Shown: positions 54,551 through 64,000 of the stretch, one piece after another | How positions within the stretch are numbered: position 1 is the first letter of the stretch | Layout of the letters: every line of letters begins with the position of its first letter | NCBI RefSeq assembly: GCF_000425065.1 | Contig: NZ_AULB01000014.1 | Span: 62,001-126,000 of the forward strand | DNA from: Actinomadura rifamycini DSM 43936 | Lineage (GTDB): Bacteria; Actinomycetota; Actinomycetes; Streptosporangiales; Streptosporangiaceae | Direction of reading: 5' to 3' | Length of the DNA stretch: 64,000 nt | Made by a program: the position numbers and the translations under genes | The notes under the pieces: model-generated | Told to the model about the DNA's origin: nothing | Database searches by the model: none | What the model saw: only the letters and a program-made list of their open reading frames with translations

Positions 54551-55140
54551 TGGAGTGGTTCGACGTACCCGTTCTGACCGGACGCCACGTGCGGCTGGAG
54601 CCGCTGGCGATGGAGCACGCGGACGGGCTGTTCGCGGCGTCGGGCGACCCGGAGGTCTGGCGGTGGCAGAGCGCGCTGCGGCCGCGCGACGCGGCGGACA
54701 TGCGGGCGCTGGTGCGGCGGGCGCTGGACGGGCGCGACCGGGGCCTGCGGCTGCCGTGGGCGCAGATCGACGCGGCGACCGGCGAGGTGGCGGGGACGAC
54801 GTCGTACTACGAGGTGTCGCCGAAGGACCGGGGCCTGTGCATCGGGTACACGTGGCTCGGGGCGCGGTGGCAGCGGACGGGGATCAACACGGAGTCGAAG
54901 CTGCTGCTGCTGGAGCGGGCGTTCGAGGAGCTGAAGGCGATCCGGGTGGGGTGGCACACGCACGCCCGGAACGAGCGGTCGCGGGCGGCGATCGAGCGGC
55001 TGGGCGCGTCGTTCGAGGGCGTCCACCGGAAGCACCGGGTGCGGGCGGACGGGTCGGTCCGGGACACGGCCGTGTACGGGATGACCGACGACGACTGGGC
55101 CGTGGCGGGCCCGGCGCTGCGCGCGCGCCTGCGCGGTTAG
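54550..55140 (+). CDS. GNAT family N-acetyltransferase (RimJ/RimL-like)
   Basis: A 196-aa acetyl-CoA-dependent acyltransferase of the RimJ/RimL group: opening [21 protein letters not shown], the central [20 protein letters not shown] acetyl-CoA region with a Q-R-T-G-I motif in place of R-x-x-G-x-G, and [11 protein letters not shown] near the end. The substrate is unknown; relatives acetylate ribosomal protein N-termini. It starts at ATG 54550, which looks leaderless. It is divergent from folD, with the riboswitch in the other strand's leader. Confidence 0.85.
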   Translation: MEWFDVPVLTGRHVRLEPLAMEHADGLFAASGDPEVWRWQSALRPRDAADMRALVRRALDGRDRGLRLPWAQIDAATGEVAGTTSYYEVSPKDRGLCIGYTWLGARWQRTGINTESKLLLLERAFEELKAIRVGWHTHARNERSRAAIERLGASFEGVHRKHRVRADGSVRDTAVYGMTDDDWAVAGPALRARLRG

Positions 55141-55143
55141 GCG

Positions 55144-55182
55144 TTGCGGTCAGGCGGTGCGGTCAGGCGGTGCGGTCAGGCG
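55144..55182. repeat. 13-bp tandem repeat, three copies, at the end of a small gene
   Basis: The unit (T/G)TGCGGTCAGGCG occurs three times. Because 13 is not a multiple of 3, the TCA in each unit puts a TGA stop in a different frame on the minus strand, giving stops in all three frames. Copy three supplies the stop codon of the 59-aa gene. Confidence 0.8.
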
Positions 55183-55355
55183 TTCTCGTCTTCGGAGCGG
55201 CGGGCGATGACGCGGTCGGTGCCGTGCCAGCCGAGGCGGGCGGCGAGCATCGCGGCGAGCGCCGCGGCGACGAGCCCGATGACCTGCCGGGCGTCCAGCA
55301 GGAGGGCGTTCGCCTGGGAGACGGCGCTCAGCATGAGCATCGTGAGGGTGTCCAT
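55176..55355 (-). CDS. 59-aa small membrane protein
   Basis: A short gene with ATG 55355 and a GGAAGG ribosome site at a good distance. The product has an N-terminal helix-forming stretch (MDTLTMLMLSAVSQANALLL), a hydrophobic helix (VIGLVAAALAAMLAARLGW) and a charged tail (RVIARRSEDENA). It is a single-pass small protein, transcribed leftward, downstream of purH. No family is recognised. Confidence 0.6.
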   Translation of the reverse strand: MDTLTMLMLSAVSQANALLLDARQVIGLVAAALAAMLAARLGWHGTDRVIARRSEDENA

Positions 55356-55405
55356 GGTGCCTTCCGTGGGGGGCCGGCAACGAGGCTACCTGCGGCGGAA
55401 CGTAA

Positions 55406-55437
55406 AACGGCCCGGCGGCGGGGGCCGCCGGGCCGTT
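55406..55437 (-). terminator. intrinsic terminator of purH
   Basis: A 14-bp perfect stem (55406-55419 with 55424-55437) and a 4-nt loop lie 9 bp beyond the purH stop. On the transcribed strand it is followed by TTTT-rich sequence, a true U-tract type terminator, rare in this window. Confidence 0.8.
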
Positions 55438-55445
55438 CGGTGCCG

Positions 55446-57011
55446 TCAGTGGAAGAAGTGCCGGACGCCCGTGAAGTAGAGGGCGATCCCGGCTTTCTCC
55501 GCCGCCTCGACCACCTTGTCGTCGTTGACGGACCCGCCGGGCTGGACGATCGCGCGGACGCCCGCGCTCGTCAGCACCTCCAGGCCGTCCGGGAACGGGA
55601 AGAACGCGTCGGACGCGCCGACCGCGGCGGCCGCGCGCTCCTCGCCCGCGCGCGACACCGCGAGCTTGGCGGAGTCGACCCGGTTGACCTGGCCCATCCC
55701 GACGCCGACGGTGGCGCCGTCGGCGGCCAGCAGGATGGCGTTCGACTTGACGGAGCGGACCGCGCGCCACGCGAACGCCAGGTCGCGCAGGGTGGCCTCG
55801 TCGGCGGCCTCGCCGGTCTTCAGCTCCCACCCGGACGGGTCGTCGCCGGGGGCGTCGACGGCGTCGACGCCCTGCAGGAGCAGGCCGCCGTCGATGCGGC
55901 GGTACTCGGTCGCGCCCTTCGGGGCGTCCGGGCAGACGAGGAGGCGGACGTTCTTGAAGCGGTCCTTGAGCACCGCGACGGCCTCGTCGTCGAACCCGGG
56001 GGCCACGACGACCTCGGCGAAGCTCTCGGTGACCTGCCGGGCCATCTCCGCGGTCACCGGGCGGTTCGCCGCGATGACGCCGCCGTACGCCGACAGCGGG
56101 TCGCAGGCGTGCGCCTTGCGGTGCGCCTCGGCGATGTCGGCGCCGACCGCGATGCCGCACGGGTTGGCGTGCTTGATGATCGCGACGGCGGGCTCGGCGA
56201 AGTCGTACGCGGACCGGCGCGCGGCGTCGGTGTCGACGTAGTTGTTGTACGACATCTCCTTGCCGTACAGCTGCTCGGCGCCCGCGAGGCCGGTCTCGCC
56301 CGGCGCGCGGTACAGGGCGGCGCGCTGGTGCGGGTTCTCGCCGTACCGCAGGGTGTTCGACCGCTCCCAGGTGGCGCCGAGGAAGTCGGGCCACGCGGTG
56401 TCGCGGGCGGTGTCGTCGGGCGCGTAGTCGCCGGCGAACCAGGACGCGACGGCGACGTCGTACGACGCGGTGTGCGCGAACGCCCGGGCGGCGAGGCGGC
56501 GCCGCTCGTCCAGGGTGAACCCGCCGGCGGCGACGGCGGCCAGGACGTCGGCGTACCCGGACGGGTCGACGACGACGGCGACGCTCGCGTGGTTCTTCGC
56601 GGCGGCGCGCACCATGGTCGGGCCGCCGATGTCGATCTGCTCGACGCACTCGTCGGGCTTCGCGCCCGAGTTCACCGTGTCGGCGAACGGGTACAGGTTC
56701 GCGATCACCAGGTCGAACGGCTCGACGCCGAGGTCGTCGAGCTGCTGCAGGTGGTCGTCCTTGCGCCGGTCGGCGAGCAGGCCGGCGTGCACCCTCGGGT
56801 GCAGCGTCTTGACCCGCCCGTCCAGGCACTCGGGGAAGCCCGTGAGCTTCTCCACTTTCATGACCGGCACGCCGGCGGAGGCGATGCGCCCCGCCGTGGA
56901 GCCGGTGGAGACCAGCTCCACCCCGGCTTCGTGCAGGCCCCGGGCGAGGTCTTCCAGCCCGGTCTTGTCGTACACGCTGATCAGCGCGCGCTTGATCGCC
57001 ACCCGACTCAC
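55446..57011 (-). CDS. purH: bifunctional AICAR formyltransferase/IMP cyclohydrolase
   Basis: A 521-aa enzyme for the last two steps of IMP synthesis. The N-terminal IMP cyclohydrolase part has [11 protein letters not shown], the STGSTAG loop and NLYPF. The formyltransferase part has [16 protein letters not shown] and [13 protein letters not shown], and the chain ends [19 protein letters not shown]. It starts at GTG 57011, overlapping the purN stop (GTGA); GTG 57002 is also possible. It supplies the pathway intermediate sensed by the folD riboswitch. Confidence 0.95.
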   Translation of the reverse strand: MSRVAIKRALISVYDKTGLEDLARGLHEAGVELVSTGSTAGRIASAGVPVMKVEKLTGFPECLDGRVKTLHPRVHAGLLADRRKDDHLQQLDDLGVEPFDLVIANLYPFADTVNSGAKPDECVEQIDIGGPTMVRAAAKNHASVAVVVDPSGYADVLAAVAAGGFTLDERRRLAARAFAHTASYDVAVASWFAGDYAPDDTARDTAWPDFLGATWERSNTLRYGENPHQRAALYRAPGETGLAGAEQLYGKEMSYNNYVDTDAARRSAYDFAEPAVAIIKHANPCGIAVGADIAEAHRKAHACDPLSAYGGVIAANRPVTAEMARQVTESFAEVVVAPGFDDEAVAVLKDRFKNVRLLVCPDAPKGATEYRRIDGGLLLQGVDAVDAPGDDPSGWELKTGEAADEATLRDLAFAWRAVRSVKSNAILLAADGATVGVGMGQVNRVDSAKLAVSRAGEERAAAAVGASDAFFPFPDGLEVLTSAGVRAIVQPGGSVNDDKVVEAAEKAGIALYFTGVRHFFH

Positions 57012-57676
57012 TCGGCCGAGCTCCCCTCGTTCATGGACGGACTGTCGGACGCGTCCCTGCATGTGGTGCATTTCATGGAGACCCGCCTGCCCTTCGCGGT
57101 CCAGCCGTCGCGGGCGAGGCGTCCGACGACGTCGACGATCAGCCTGCGCTCGACCTGCTTGATGCGCTCGTGCAGGGAGTCTTCGTCGTCATGCCAGCCC
57201 ACCTGCACGGCCTCCTGGGCGATGACGGGTCCGGTGTCCACGCCTTCGTCGACGAAGTGCACGGTACAGCCCGTCACCTTGACCCCGTACGCCAGGGCGT
57301 CCCGAACGGCGTGGGCGCCGGGGAAGGACGGCAGCAGCGCGGGGTGCGTGTTCACGGTGCGCCCGCCGAACGCCGCCAGGAACCGGGGCCCGAGGATCTT
57401 CATGAACCCGGCGGACACCACCAGGTCGGGCTCGTGCCCGGCGATCGCCTCGGTGAGCGAGGCGTCCCACTCCACCCGGGTCGGGAAGTCGGCGACGCGG
57501 CGGACGAAGGTCGGCAGCCCGGCCCGTTCCGCGCGTTCCACGCCGCCCGTCCCGGGGCGGTCCGCGCCCACGGCCACCACCTGCGCCCCGTAGGCTGGAT
57601 CCGCGCACGCGTCGAGCAGCGCTTGTAGGTTGGTCCCCGCACCGGAGACGAGGACGACGAGCCGGGCGGACACCAT
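57008..57676 (-). CDS. purN: phosphoribosylglycinamide formyltransferase
   Basis: A 222-aa folate-dependent GAR transformylase. Signatures: [16 protein letters not shown] (substrate loop), [12 protein letters not shown], the [20 protein letters not shown] block with the catalytic Asn/His, and [19 protein letters not shown] (catalytic Asp). It starts at ATG 57676 behind GGGAGTC. The C-terminal tail is somewhat longer than in E. coli. It is coupled to purH. Confidence 0.94.
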   Translation of the reverse strand: MVSARLVVLVSGAGTNLQALLDACADPAYGAQVVAVGADRPGTGGVERAERAGLPTFVRRVADFPTRVEWDASLTEAIAGHEPDLVVSAGFMKILGPRFLAAFGGRTVNTHPALLPSFPGAHAVRDALAYGVKVTGCTVHFVDEGVDTGPVIAQEAVQVGWHDDEDSLHERIKQVERRLIVDVVGRLARDGWTAKGRRVSMKCTTCRDASDSPSMNEGSSAE

Positions 57677-57790
57677 GACTCCCTGGGTGGACGGTGGGGT
57701 TGTTTCGGCCACCACGAAGCCTATCGGCCCTGTTCGATGCCCCAGGTGCGCGGCGCCCAGGATCGACAGCCCCCAGGCCAGGAGGAACGA

Positions 57791-58450
57791 GTGAGCGAGC
57801 AGCCGGGACCGCCGGCCCCTGAGGACGACCGTCCGGACGGCCGCCCCGCGGGCTCGTCTTCGGCGGGGGCCCCCGCCCCGGCGCCGGCCGGCGGCGAGCC
57901 GGGGGAGGCGGGGACGCCCGGACGGCCCGACCTGCCGGAGCGGGCCGGCGGCGCGAGCCCCTGGGGGGCGCAGGAGCAGCAGCAGGGGCACCCGCAGAAC
58001 CCGTGGGGGCAGCCGGGGCAGCCGGGGCGGCCCGGAGGGCCGCAGGGGAAGCCGGGGCCGCGGCCGGGCGAGCGGAGCAGTTGGCGGTCCCTGTGGCTCG
58101 GCGGGCTCGCCCTGTTGACCGCGTTCTTCTTCTACCCCCTGGGCCTCGTGCTCGGCATCGCGGCGATCGCCGTGGGCGTCCGGTCCCGGCGGGCGGCCCG
58201 GCGCGAGCACGGTTCGGCGCCGGGGGCCGCGGCGGGGATCGTCCTCGGGTCGATCGGGCTGGTGCTGGCGTCGCTGTCGGTGGCGCTCACGGCGTTCCTG
58301 TGGACGGAGCTGAGCGGCTACCAGTCGTGCGTGAGCACGGCCAATACCGGCATCGACCGGCAGACGTGCCAGGACGAGTGGTTCCCCCGCATCGAGGACA
58401 AGATGGGGCTGCCCGAGGGCAGCATGGACGAGTACGGCGACCTGCTCTGA
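57791..58450 (+). CDS. DUF4190-type membrane protein with a disordered N-terminus
   Basis: A 219-aa protein. Residues 1-95 are Pro/Gly/Ala/Gln-rich and probably disordered. Two close helices (about 102-125 and 143-170) form a DUF4190-like unit with a short basic loop (SRRAARREHG). A polar extracytoplasmic tail has Cys pairs (SCVSTANTGIDRQTC). The start is GTG 57791 behind CAGGAGGAACGA; an ATG at 57737 lacks support. It is divergent from purN and convergent with the PerM gene. Confidence 0.78.
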   Translation: MSEQPGPPAPEDDRPDGRPAGSSSAGAPAPAPAGGEPGEAGTPGRPDLPERAGGASPWGAQEQQQGHPQNPWGQPGQPGRPGGPQGKPGPRPGERSSWRSLWLGGLALLTAFFFYPLGLVLGIAAIAVGVRSRRAARREHGSAPGAAAGIVLGSIGLVLASLSVALTAFLWTELSGYQSCVSTANTGIDRQTCQDEWFPRIEDKMGLPEGSMDEYGDLL

Positions 58451-58451
58451 G

Positions 58452-60224
58452 TCACTCGGGGCGGGGGTCGTTGCGCAGCACGTAGATCGCGCCGCCCCGG
58501 TTCTCGGTCCGCTCGGGGACGGGTCCGGTCCCGGGCTCCGCGCGGGGCGCGGGGACGGGCTCGTCCGGTTCCTCGTCGACGATGTGGCCCTCGACGACGA
58601 CCGTGCCCGGTTCGGGCGCGGCGGCGGGCTCGTCCGCGGGCGGTCCGGGGTCGGGCGCCCGCCGGCGGCGGCGCGGCGTGAGGACCGGTTCGGCCTCCTC
58701 GAACTCCAGCGGGCCGGGCGCGTACGGGGAGCGCGGCGCGGGCTCCGGCGGCGCGGCCGGGACGTCCGGCGCGTCCTGGACGGTCGGGGCGGGCGCGGCC
58801 GGCGGGGCCGCGGCGGCGGCCGCGGCGGGCACGGCGGGCACGGCCTTCGCCTTCGCGGGGCGGGCCGTCCGGCGGGGGCGGCGGCGCGGGACGTCGGCGG
58901 TGTCGGCGCGGCGGGTCAGCCGCCAGTTCGCCCACCACGCGACGATCGCGGCGGAGATGCCGACCTCGAGCGTCGCCATCAGCCCCACCTGCCACGGCGA
59001 GGGGCCCACGGTCGCCATCCGCTCGCCGCCGAGGGGGCCGCCGGACAGCGCGGCCAGCAGCGCCGCCACGGCGCCCGTGAGGGCGCCCGACACGAATCCC
59101 CACAGCGGGGCGGCCTCGTTGGCGTCGCTGGGCGTCGACCGGACGGTCAGCGCGCCGCCCACGGCGCCCGCGACGAACGGGGCGGCGAGGGCCAGCAGGG
59201 ACGCCGCCGGGGCGGGGCCGGGCTCGGGCAGCGCGGCCAGCGGCGGGAACGCCGGGACGACGTCGAGGAACACGCCGGTCGGGGACACCGTCGTGCCCGC
59301 GCCGACCGAGAAGCCGGGCCCGACCGCGTAGGACATGCCCCAGATGACGGCGTTCGGGAGGAACGCGAGCTCGACGAGCAGCAGCAGCGCGCCGCCGACG
59401 ATGCCGGGGCCGAGCATGTCGTACAGATGCTCGGCGTCCTCCAGGTGCAGGGCCAGCGACACCGCGACGAGCAGCGCGCCGGACGCCAGCAGCACCGCCG
59501 TCGAGCCCGCGACGCCGATCACGAGGGAGCGGGCCCGGTCGGGCAGCAGGCGCAGCAGCGCGCCGAGCCCGGAACGGACGCGGCGCCCCCGGGCCTCGGC
59601 CGCGACCTGCGCCGCGACCACGGCCCGCGCGGCGCCCAGCCCGCCCGCGACGACCGCGACCGTGAAGCACGCGACGAGCGCCTGCCAGGCGGACGGGCGC
59701 AGCGCGGGGCCGGTCGCGGCCAGGGCGAGCGCCCCGGCCAGCGCCGCGTAGGGCGCGGCGAGCGACAACGCGACGCGGGCGACCGCGACGCGGGGCCGGT
59801 CCGGCAGCCCGATCCCGCGGATCATCCACGCGCCGCCCCGGTACAGCAGCGCGCCGGGCACGATCAGGACGCCGAGCGGCAGCAAGCCCACGCGTCCGTG
59901 CCCGGTGGAGAACCCGGCGTGGTGGGAGATCAGCCAGAAGTTCACGGCCGTCCGGAACACGCCGGGGAGCCCGTCGCCGAACGCGGTGCGGGGCGCGGCG
60001 ATCCAGCCGACGAGCGTGACCGTGGTGAGCACCGCGAGGCCGATGCCGATGCACCACAGGGCCGCGACGAGCCCGGACACCGGCAGCGGCCGCCCCGTCC
60101 CGCCGCGCTGCCGGTCCGTCCCGCCGCGCCGCTTCTCCGGCCCGCCCCGGGCTTGCCGCCGTTCCGCTGCCGGGCGCGCGCCCCGGGACGTCGCGCCGCG
60201 CTCTCGGGCCCTCGCATCGCTCAC
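58452..60224 (-). CDS. DUF6350/PerM-like cell division membrane protein
   Basis: A 590-aa polytopic protein with about ten helices in residues 50-430, then an Ala/Pro/Arg-rich tail of 150 residues. The helix pattern and gene position (beside purN and sucCD) match Mycobacterium PerM (Rv0955), a divisome-associated protein needed for persistence. It begins at GTG 60224. The tail has KAKAVPAVPAAAAAA and acidic patches and is probably disordered. Function here is inferred from the mycobacterial homologue. Confidence 0.82.
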   Translation of the reverse strand: MSDARARERGATSRGARPAAERRQARGGPEKRRGGTDRQRGGTGRPLPVSGLVAALWCIGIGLAVLTTVTLVGWIAAPRTAFGDGLPGVFRTAVNFWLISHHAGFSTGHGRVGLLPLGVLIVPGALLYRGGAWMIRGIGLPDRPRVAVARVALSLAAPYAALAGALALAATGPALRPSAWQALVACFTVAVVAGGLGAARAVVAAQVAAEARGRRVRSGLGALLRLLPDRARSLVIGVAGSTAVLLASGALLVAVSLALHLEDAEHLYDMLGPGIVGGALLLLVELAFLPNAVIWGMSYAVGPGFSVGAGTTVSPTGVFLDVVPAFPPLAALPEPGPAPAASLLALAAPFVAGAVGGALTVRSTPSDANEAAPLWGFVSGALTGAVAALLAALSGGPLGGERMATVGPSPWQVGLMATLEVGISAAIVAWWANWRLTRRADTADVPRRRPRRTARPAKAKAVPAVPAAAAAAAPPAAPAPTVQDAPDVPAAPPEPAPRSPYAPGPLEFEEAEPVLTPRRRRRAPDPGPPADEPAAAPEPGTVVVEGHIVDEEPDEPVPAPRAEPGTGPVPERTENRGGAIYVLRNDPRPE

Positions 60225-60297
60225 CCGCCCATGCTGGCACCCCCGCCGCGCCGCCCCCGCCCGTCCGCCCGGCGTGTCGCCTTTGTCGTCGGGGACG

Positions 60298-60338
60298 CGA
60301 AAGACGCCCGGGCCGCCGGGCGGCTCGGGCGTCTTTCG
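60298..60338 (-). terminator. sucCD terminator hairpin
   Basis: A perfect 13-bp stem (60298-60310 with 60326-60338) with a 15-nt structured loop, 17 bp after the sucD stop. Confidence 0.75.
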
Positions 60339-60354
60339 TGGTCCGATCGGGTGA

Positions 60355-61248
60355 TCAGAGGTTCTTCATGATGTCCCGCATGAGGCGGGCGGTCTCGCTG
60401 GGGGTCTTGCCGACGCGGACGCCGACCTTCTCCAGCGCTTCCTTCTTCGCCTCGGCGGTGCCGGACGAGCCGGACACGATCGCGCCGGCGTGGCCCATCG
60501 TCTTGCCCTCGGGGGCGGTGAACCCGGCGACGTAGCCGACGACCGGCTTGGTCACGTTCTGCTCGATGTAGGCGGCCGCGCGCTCCTCGGCGTCGCCGCC
60601 GATCTCGCCGATCATGACGATGGCGTCGGTCTCCGGGTCGTCCTGGAACGCCTGGAGGGCGTCGATGTGGGTCGTCCCGATGATCGGGTCGCCGCCGATG
60701 CCGACGCAGGTGGAGAAGCCGATGTCGCGCAGCTCGTACATCATCTGGTACGTCAGCGTGCCCGACTTCGACACCAGGCCGATGCGGCCGGGCGTGGTGA
60801 TGTCGGCGGGGATGATGCCCGCGTTCGACTTGCCGGGCGACGCGATGCCGGGGCAGTTCGGCCCGATGATGCGGGTCTTGTTGCCCTTGGACTCGGCGTA
60901 CGACCAGAAGAAGGCCGTGTCGTGCACCGGGATGCCCTCGGTGATGACGACGCAGAGGGGGATCTCGGCGTCGACGGCCTCGACGACGGCGTCCTTGGTG
61001 AACTTCGGCGGGACGAACACGACGGAGACGTCCGCGCCGGTCTCGGCCATCGCCTCGGCGACGGTGCCGAACACCGGGAGGGTCGTGCCGTCGAAGTCGA
61101 CGCTCTGCCCGGCCTTGCGGGCGTTGACACCGCCGACGACCTTGGCGCCGGAGGCGAGCATCCGGCGGCCGTGCTTGGTGCCCTCGGAGCCGGTGATGCC
61201 CTGAACGATGATCTTGCTGTTCTCGGTGAGCCAGATGGCCATGCTCAT
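60355..61248 (-). CDS. sucD: succinyl-CoA ligase alpha subunit
   Basis: A 297-aa TCA-cycle subunit that binds CoA and carries the phosphohistidine. Signatures: [14 protein letters not shown], the IIGPNCPG block, [19 protein letters not shown], the active-site segment [15 protein letters not shown] (with His near 255). Its ATG 61248 overlaps the sucC stop, so alpha and beta are coupled. Confidence 0.95.
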   Translation of the reverse strand: MSMAIWLTENSKIIVQGITGSEGTKHGRRMLASGAKVVGGVNARKAGQSVDFDGTTLPVFGTVAEAMAETGADVSVVFVPPKFTKDAVVEAVDAEIPLCVVITEGIPVHDTAFFWSYAESKGNKTRIIGPNCPGIASPGKSNAGIIPADITTPGRIGLVSKSGTLTYQMMYELRDIGFSTCVGIGGDPIIGTTHIDALQAFQDDPETDAIVMIGEIGGDAEERAAAYIEQNVTKPVVGYVAGFTAPEGKTMGHAGAIVSGSSGTAEAKKEALEKVGVRVGKTPSETARLMRDIMKNL

Positions 61249-62423
61249 GCACCTGCCGCTGCGAGTTCCGCGGCGCGCTTGGCCGCGTCGTCCATGGTGT
61301 CGACCTGCTGCACGCCGTTCAGCGCCGCGTCCGTGAGGATCTCGCGGCCGAGCTCGGCGTTGTTGCCGTCCAGGCGGACGACCAGCGGGCGGTTGACGGT
61401 CTCGCCGCGGTCGGCCAGCAGCTTGTAGGCCGAGACGATGCCGTTGGCGACGGCGTCGCAGGCGGTGATGCCGCCGAAGACGTTGACGAACACCGACTTG
61501 ACGTCGGGGTCGGACAGCACGATCTCCAGGCTGTCGGCCATGACCTCGGCGGACGCGCCGCCGCCGATGTCGAGGAAGTTGGCGGGCTTCTGGCCGCCGA
61601 ACTCCTCGCCGGCGTAGGACACGACGTCGAGGGTGGACATGACGAGGCCGGCGCCGTTGCCGATGATGCCGACGCTGCCGTCCAGCTTGACGTAGTTGAG
61701 GTCCTTGGCCTTGGCGGCGGCCTCGAGCGGGTCCGCGGCGGCCTTGTCCTCGAGCTTCTCGTGCTCCTGGCGGAACGACGCGTTGTCGTCGAGGGTGACC
61801 TTGCCGTCGAGCGCCTTCACCTGGCCGTCGGCGGTGAGGATCATCGGGTTCACCTCGACGAGGCTGGCGTCCTCGTCGGTGAACACGGCCCACAGGCGCT
61901 CGATGAGCTCGGCGGCGCCGTCCAGGGCCTCCTGCGGGAGGCGGCCCTGCTCGGCGATCGCGCGGGCCTTGGCGCGGTCGACGCCGTCCTGCGGCGAGAT
62001 CGGCACCATGGCGAGCCGGTCGTGCGGCACCTCCTCGATCTCCACGCCGCCCTCGACGGAGCAGATGGAGAGGAAGGTCCGGTTGGCGCGGTCGAGCAGG
62101 AACGAGAAGTAGTACTCCTGCGCGATCGCGCTGCCTTCCTCGATCAGGACCTTGTGGACCGTGTGGCCCTTGATGTCCATGCCGAGGATGCGGGTGGCGA
62201 GCTCCTGGGCCTCGTCGGCGGTGTCGGCCAGCTTGACGCCGCCGGCCTTCCCGCGGCCCCCGGTCTTCACCTGGGCCTTGACGACGACCTTCGAGCTCCC
62301 CGCGGCGAACAGCTCCGCCGCGATGGCCCGGGCTTCCTGGGGAGTATGGGCGACCTTGCCGGTGGGCACCGGTACCCCGTACTCGGCGAAGAGTTCCTTC
62401 GCCTGATGTTCGAACAGGTCCAC
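61245..62423 (-). CDS. sucC: succinyl-CoA ligase beta subunit
   Basis: A 392-aa ATP-grasp subunit: the [18 protein letters not shown] opening, [18 protein letters not shown] (nucleotide loop), EVNPMILT and FVNVFGGIT. It starts at GTG 62423 behind AAAGGAAG; upstream in-frame residues are not conserved. It forms an operon with sucD. A candidate -10 TAGGCT on the minus strand lies at 62522-62527. Confidence 0.95.
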   Translation of the reverse strand: MDLFEHQAKELFAEYGVPVPTGKVAHTPQEARAIAAELFAAGSSKVVVKAQVKTGGRGKAGGVKLADTADEAQELATRILGMDIKGHTVHKVLIEEGSAIAQEYYFSFLLDRANRTFLSICSVEGGVEIEEVPHDRLAMVPISPQDGVDRAKARAIAEQGRLPQEALDGAAELIERLWAVFTDEDASLVEVNPMILTADGQVKALDGKVTLDDNASFRQEHEKLEDKAAADPLEAAAKAKDLNYVKLDGSVGIIGNGAGLVMSTLDVVSYAGEEFGGQKPANFLDIGGGASAEVMADSLEIVLSDPDVKSVFVNVFGGITACDAVANGIVSAYKLLADRGETVNRPLVVRLDGNNAELGREILTDAALNGVQQVDTMDDAAKRAAELAAAGA

Positions 62424-62724
62424 GAGGCTTCCTTTTACGGATTGACAGCCAAAAGACCACACGAGTGGGGGTTACACGGGTTTCCGTGCGGCCGGCACTC
62501 TGCGGTCCGCTCCGTCGATGCAGCCTAGTCAACCCGCCTGCGTGGTGATGCCGCCGGGGCCATATGTCGGGGTTCGGGCGGTTGGCCGGGTGTGCTTCCT
62601 GGGAAGGAGGGGACGTCTGTCCCTGAGGAGGATGAACCGATTGACGTAGTTTGATGTACTTCTTTCGCCGCCCCGGGGAACCTTGCCCGACCGGGCGCGG
62701 ACGACCGGGGGGAGACAGACGGCG
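62424..62724. other. 301-bp divergent intergenic region
   Basis: It holds the sucCD leader with a candidate -10 (TAGGCT, 62522-62527, minus) and, to the right, an AT-rich island around 62630-62665 with TTGACG at 62641-62646, possibly part of the control region of the glycosidase gene. No hairpin, operator repeat or small gene is convincing. Confidence 0.4.
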
Positions 62725-64000
62725 ATGTCGGACGAGCCGCGCGCGTTCGCGAGGACCGCGACGGCGCCCGGACGGCCCGGCTCCCGCGGGAGCCGCGCGG
62801 CGGCGCGGGCACCGCGCCGCTCCGGCGCCGGCCGGCTGCGCAGGCTGACGATCGGCGCGACCGTCGCCGCGCTCGTCGCGACCAGCGGCGCCGCCGCCGC
62901 CCCGGACGCCGTCCCCGCATGGTCCAGCCCCGGCCTCGTCGGCGGCGGAGGCGCGCCCCACACCGGCGTCCCGCTGCCCCCGCACGAGTCCCTCGGCGCC
63001 TCCTACCTGCCGGACAGCTCCGTCGTCCGGCTCCGGGACGGCCGGATGCGGCTGGTCCCGCCGGGCGGCGGCACCGCGGTCACCGTCCCGGCGGACGACC
63101 CGCGCGTGCGGGCGGCCGTGCGCTCCGACCGGGCGTGGCTGGCGTCCGGGACCGTCCCCACCGGCGGGCTCGGCGAGCGGTACGAGGCGATGTCGGCGCG
63201 CGCGCTGCTGGACCTGCGGCTGCTCACCCGGCCGAACGGCGCGTCCCAGGCGTCCTGGTACGGGATCTGGCGGTACAGCTGGCCGCGCGACTCCGCGTTC
63301 GCCGCCGCCGCGTTCGCCGTGTCCGGGCACCCCGCCGAGGCCCGCTCCGTCCTGGAGTTCATGGCCCGCGTCCAGGACCCCGACGGCACCTGGGCGGCCC
63401 GCTACCACGTGGACGGGAGCCCGGTCGAGGACGGCCGCGACCGGCAGCTCGACGCGCTCGGCTGGATGCTGTGGGCGACGTGGTTCGCGCGGGCCGCCGC
63501 GCCCGGCGAGGAGTCCGCCGCGGACCTGCCCGGCGGGCTGTGGACGATGGTGCGGCGCGCCGCCGACCACCTCGCGCTGTCGCTGGACGCCGAGGGCCTG
63601 CCGCCCGCGTCGTCCGACTACTGGGAGCGCGACCCCCGCACCGAGGAGGACCCGCGGCGGCCCACCCTCGGCGTCGTCGGGCCCGTCCTGGCGGGGCTGC
63701 GCTCCGCCGCCGCGCTCGCCGAGCGGGGCAGCGCCGAGGCGGCGCGGTGGAGCGGGGCCGCCGACCGGCTGTCGGACGCGCTCGGCCACCAGTTCGCGCC
63801 CTACGGGTACCCGCGCTCGCCGGTGAAGGGCGGCCGGATGGACACGTCCGTGACGTTCGTCGCACCGCCGTTCGCGCCCGGCGACGCCGGGGTGACCGCC
63901 GCGATCGCGCACGCGTTCGCCGAGCAGTCGCTCCCGAACGGGGGCGTCCTGCCGGGCGAGGAGTGGCCCGGCAACAAGCACATCGCCTGGACGCCCGAGG
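62725..64000 (+). CDS. secreted glycoside hydrolase 15-like protein (partial)
   Basis: At least 425 aa, running off the right edge. The N-terminus has a long basic region then a hydrophobic signal core (about 43-60, [19 protein letters not shown]). The next part contains [11 protein letters not shown] near 180-190, the typical substrate-loop sequence of GH15 glucoamylase-type alpha/alpha barrels, and [11 protein letters not shown] upstream of it. It probably hydrolyses alpha-glucans or a related polysaccharide outside the cell. It starts at ATG 62725 behind GGGGGAGA. The catalytic Glu pair cannot be judged on the visible part. Confidence 0.75.
   Translation, partial: MSDEPRAFARTATAPGRPGSRGSRAAARAPRRSGAGRLRRLTIGATVAALVATSGAAAAPDAVPAWSSPGLVGGGGAPHTGVPLPPHESLGASYLPDSSVVRLRDGRMRLVPPGGGTAVTVPADDPRVRAAVRSDRAWLASGTVPTGGLGERYEAMSARALLDLRLLTRPNGASQASWYGIWRYSWPRDSAFAAAAFAVSGHPAEARSVLEFMARVQDPDGTWAARYHVDGSPVEDGRDRQLDALGWMLWATWFARAAAPGEESAADLPGGLWTMVRRAADHLALSLDAEGLPPASSDYWERDPRTEEDPRRPTLGVVGPVLAGLRSAAALAERGSAEAARWSGAADRLSDALGHQFAPYGYPRSPVKGGRMDTSVTFVAPPFAPGDAGVTAAIAHAFAEQSLPNGGVLPGEEWPGNKHIAWTPE

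Noticed and set aside
61245..62462. Longer start for sucC at 62462
   Set aside because: The upstream 13 residues are not typical of SucC; GTG 62423 has AAAGGAAG and the conserved opening [10 protein letters not shown].

Overview
This is a 64 kb stretch of chromosome from a high-GC actinomycete. The evidence is roughly 70+ % GC, many GTG starts, GTGA/ATGA stop-start overlaps, leaderless genes behind TAnnnT -10 boxes, and gene order shared with Streptomyces and Mycobacterium. Gene content fits the Streptosporangiales/Thermomonosporaceae (Actinomadura-like), but the genus cannot be fixed from the sequence alone. No tRNA, rRNA, transposase, integrase, CRISPR array or prophage was seen, so this is core chromosome with some accessory genes.

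Layout, left to right. (1) 1-4.9 kb is purine salvage and sugar phosphate metabolism: a partial LpdA-type flavoprotein, a gamma-glutamylcyclotransferase-like protein, purine nucleoside phosphorylase, phosphosugar mutase, a membrane PH-domain protein and adenosine deaminase. (2) 4.9-11 kb is accessory: a methyltransferase, a TetR regulator with an MDR oxidoreductase whose promoter carries three 18-bp operator-like repeats, a divergent aldo-keto reductase/TetR pair with duplicated operators, a cupin, a small membrane protein and a DUF6882-like protein. (3) 11-16.9 kb holds a Ser/Thr kinase fused to what looks like a metal-less metallo-beta-lactamase fold, a chitin-type lytic polysaccharide monooxygenase with a frameshifted signal peptide coupled to a DUF305 lipoprotein, and a two-component system split by an opposing secreted-protein gene. 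(4) 17-24.5 kb holds an ABC exporter with its TetR regulator, a PEP mutase/isocitrate lyase family protein, and several small or orphan genes, including a secreted His/Lys/Gly-rich protein. (5) 24.6-27.6 kb is a glycosyltransferase between two related multispanning EamA-type transporters. (6) 27.6-34.7 kb is a six-gene leftward nucleoside operon: Bmp lipoprotein, double ATPase, two permeases, cytidine deaminase and thymidine phosphorylase.

(7) 34.9-43 kb holds an M20 amidohydrolase, a GCS2 ligase, a D,D-carboxypeptidase, a BrkB protein, a 2'-5' RNA ligase-like protein and trpS. (8) 42.7-44.9 kb is galE-galK. (9) 45-49.4 kb is an Hsp90-family ATPase translationally coupled to a 906-aa TPR protein. 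(10) 49.5-62.4 kb is central metabolism: mdh, icd, DUF3017, an FHA-HTH protein, folD behind a ZTP (pfl) riboswitch, GNAT, a 59-aa membrane protein, purH, purN, a DUF4190 protein, a PerM/DUF6350 protein, sucD and sucC. (11) The window ends inside a secreted GH15-like protein.

Pathway links: imported nucleosides are deaminated and phosphorolysed (cdd, deoA, add, punA), and the mutase can process sugar phosphates. purN/purH and folD share one-carbon folate chemistry, and folD carries the RNA sensor for the purine intermediate ZMP/ZTP. mdh, icd and sucCD are TCA-cycle genes. The most unusual items are the kinase/pseudo-MBL fusion, the LPMO-DUF305 copper pair, the Hsp90-TPR pair, the triple-repeat operator and the DMT-GT-DMT cluster.
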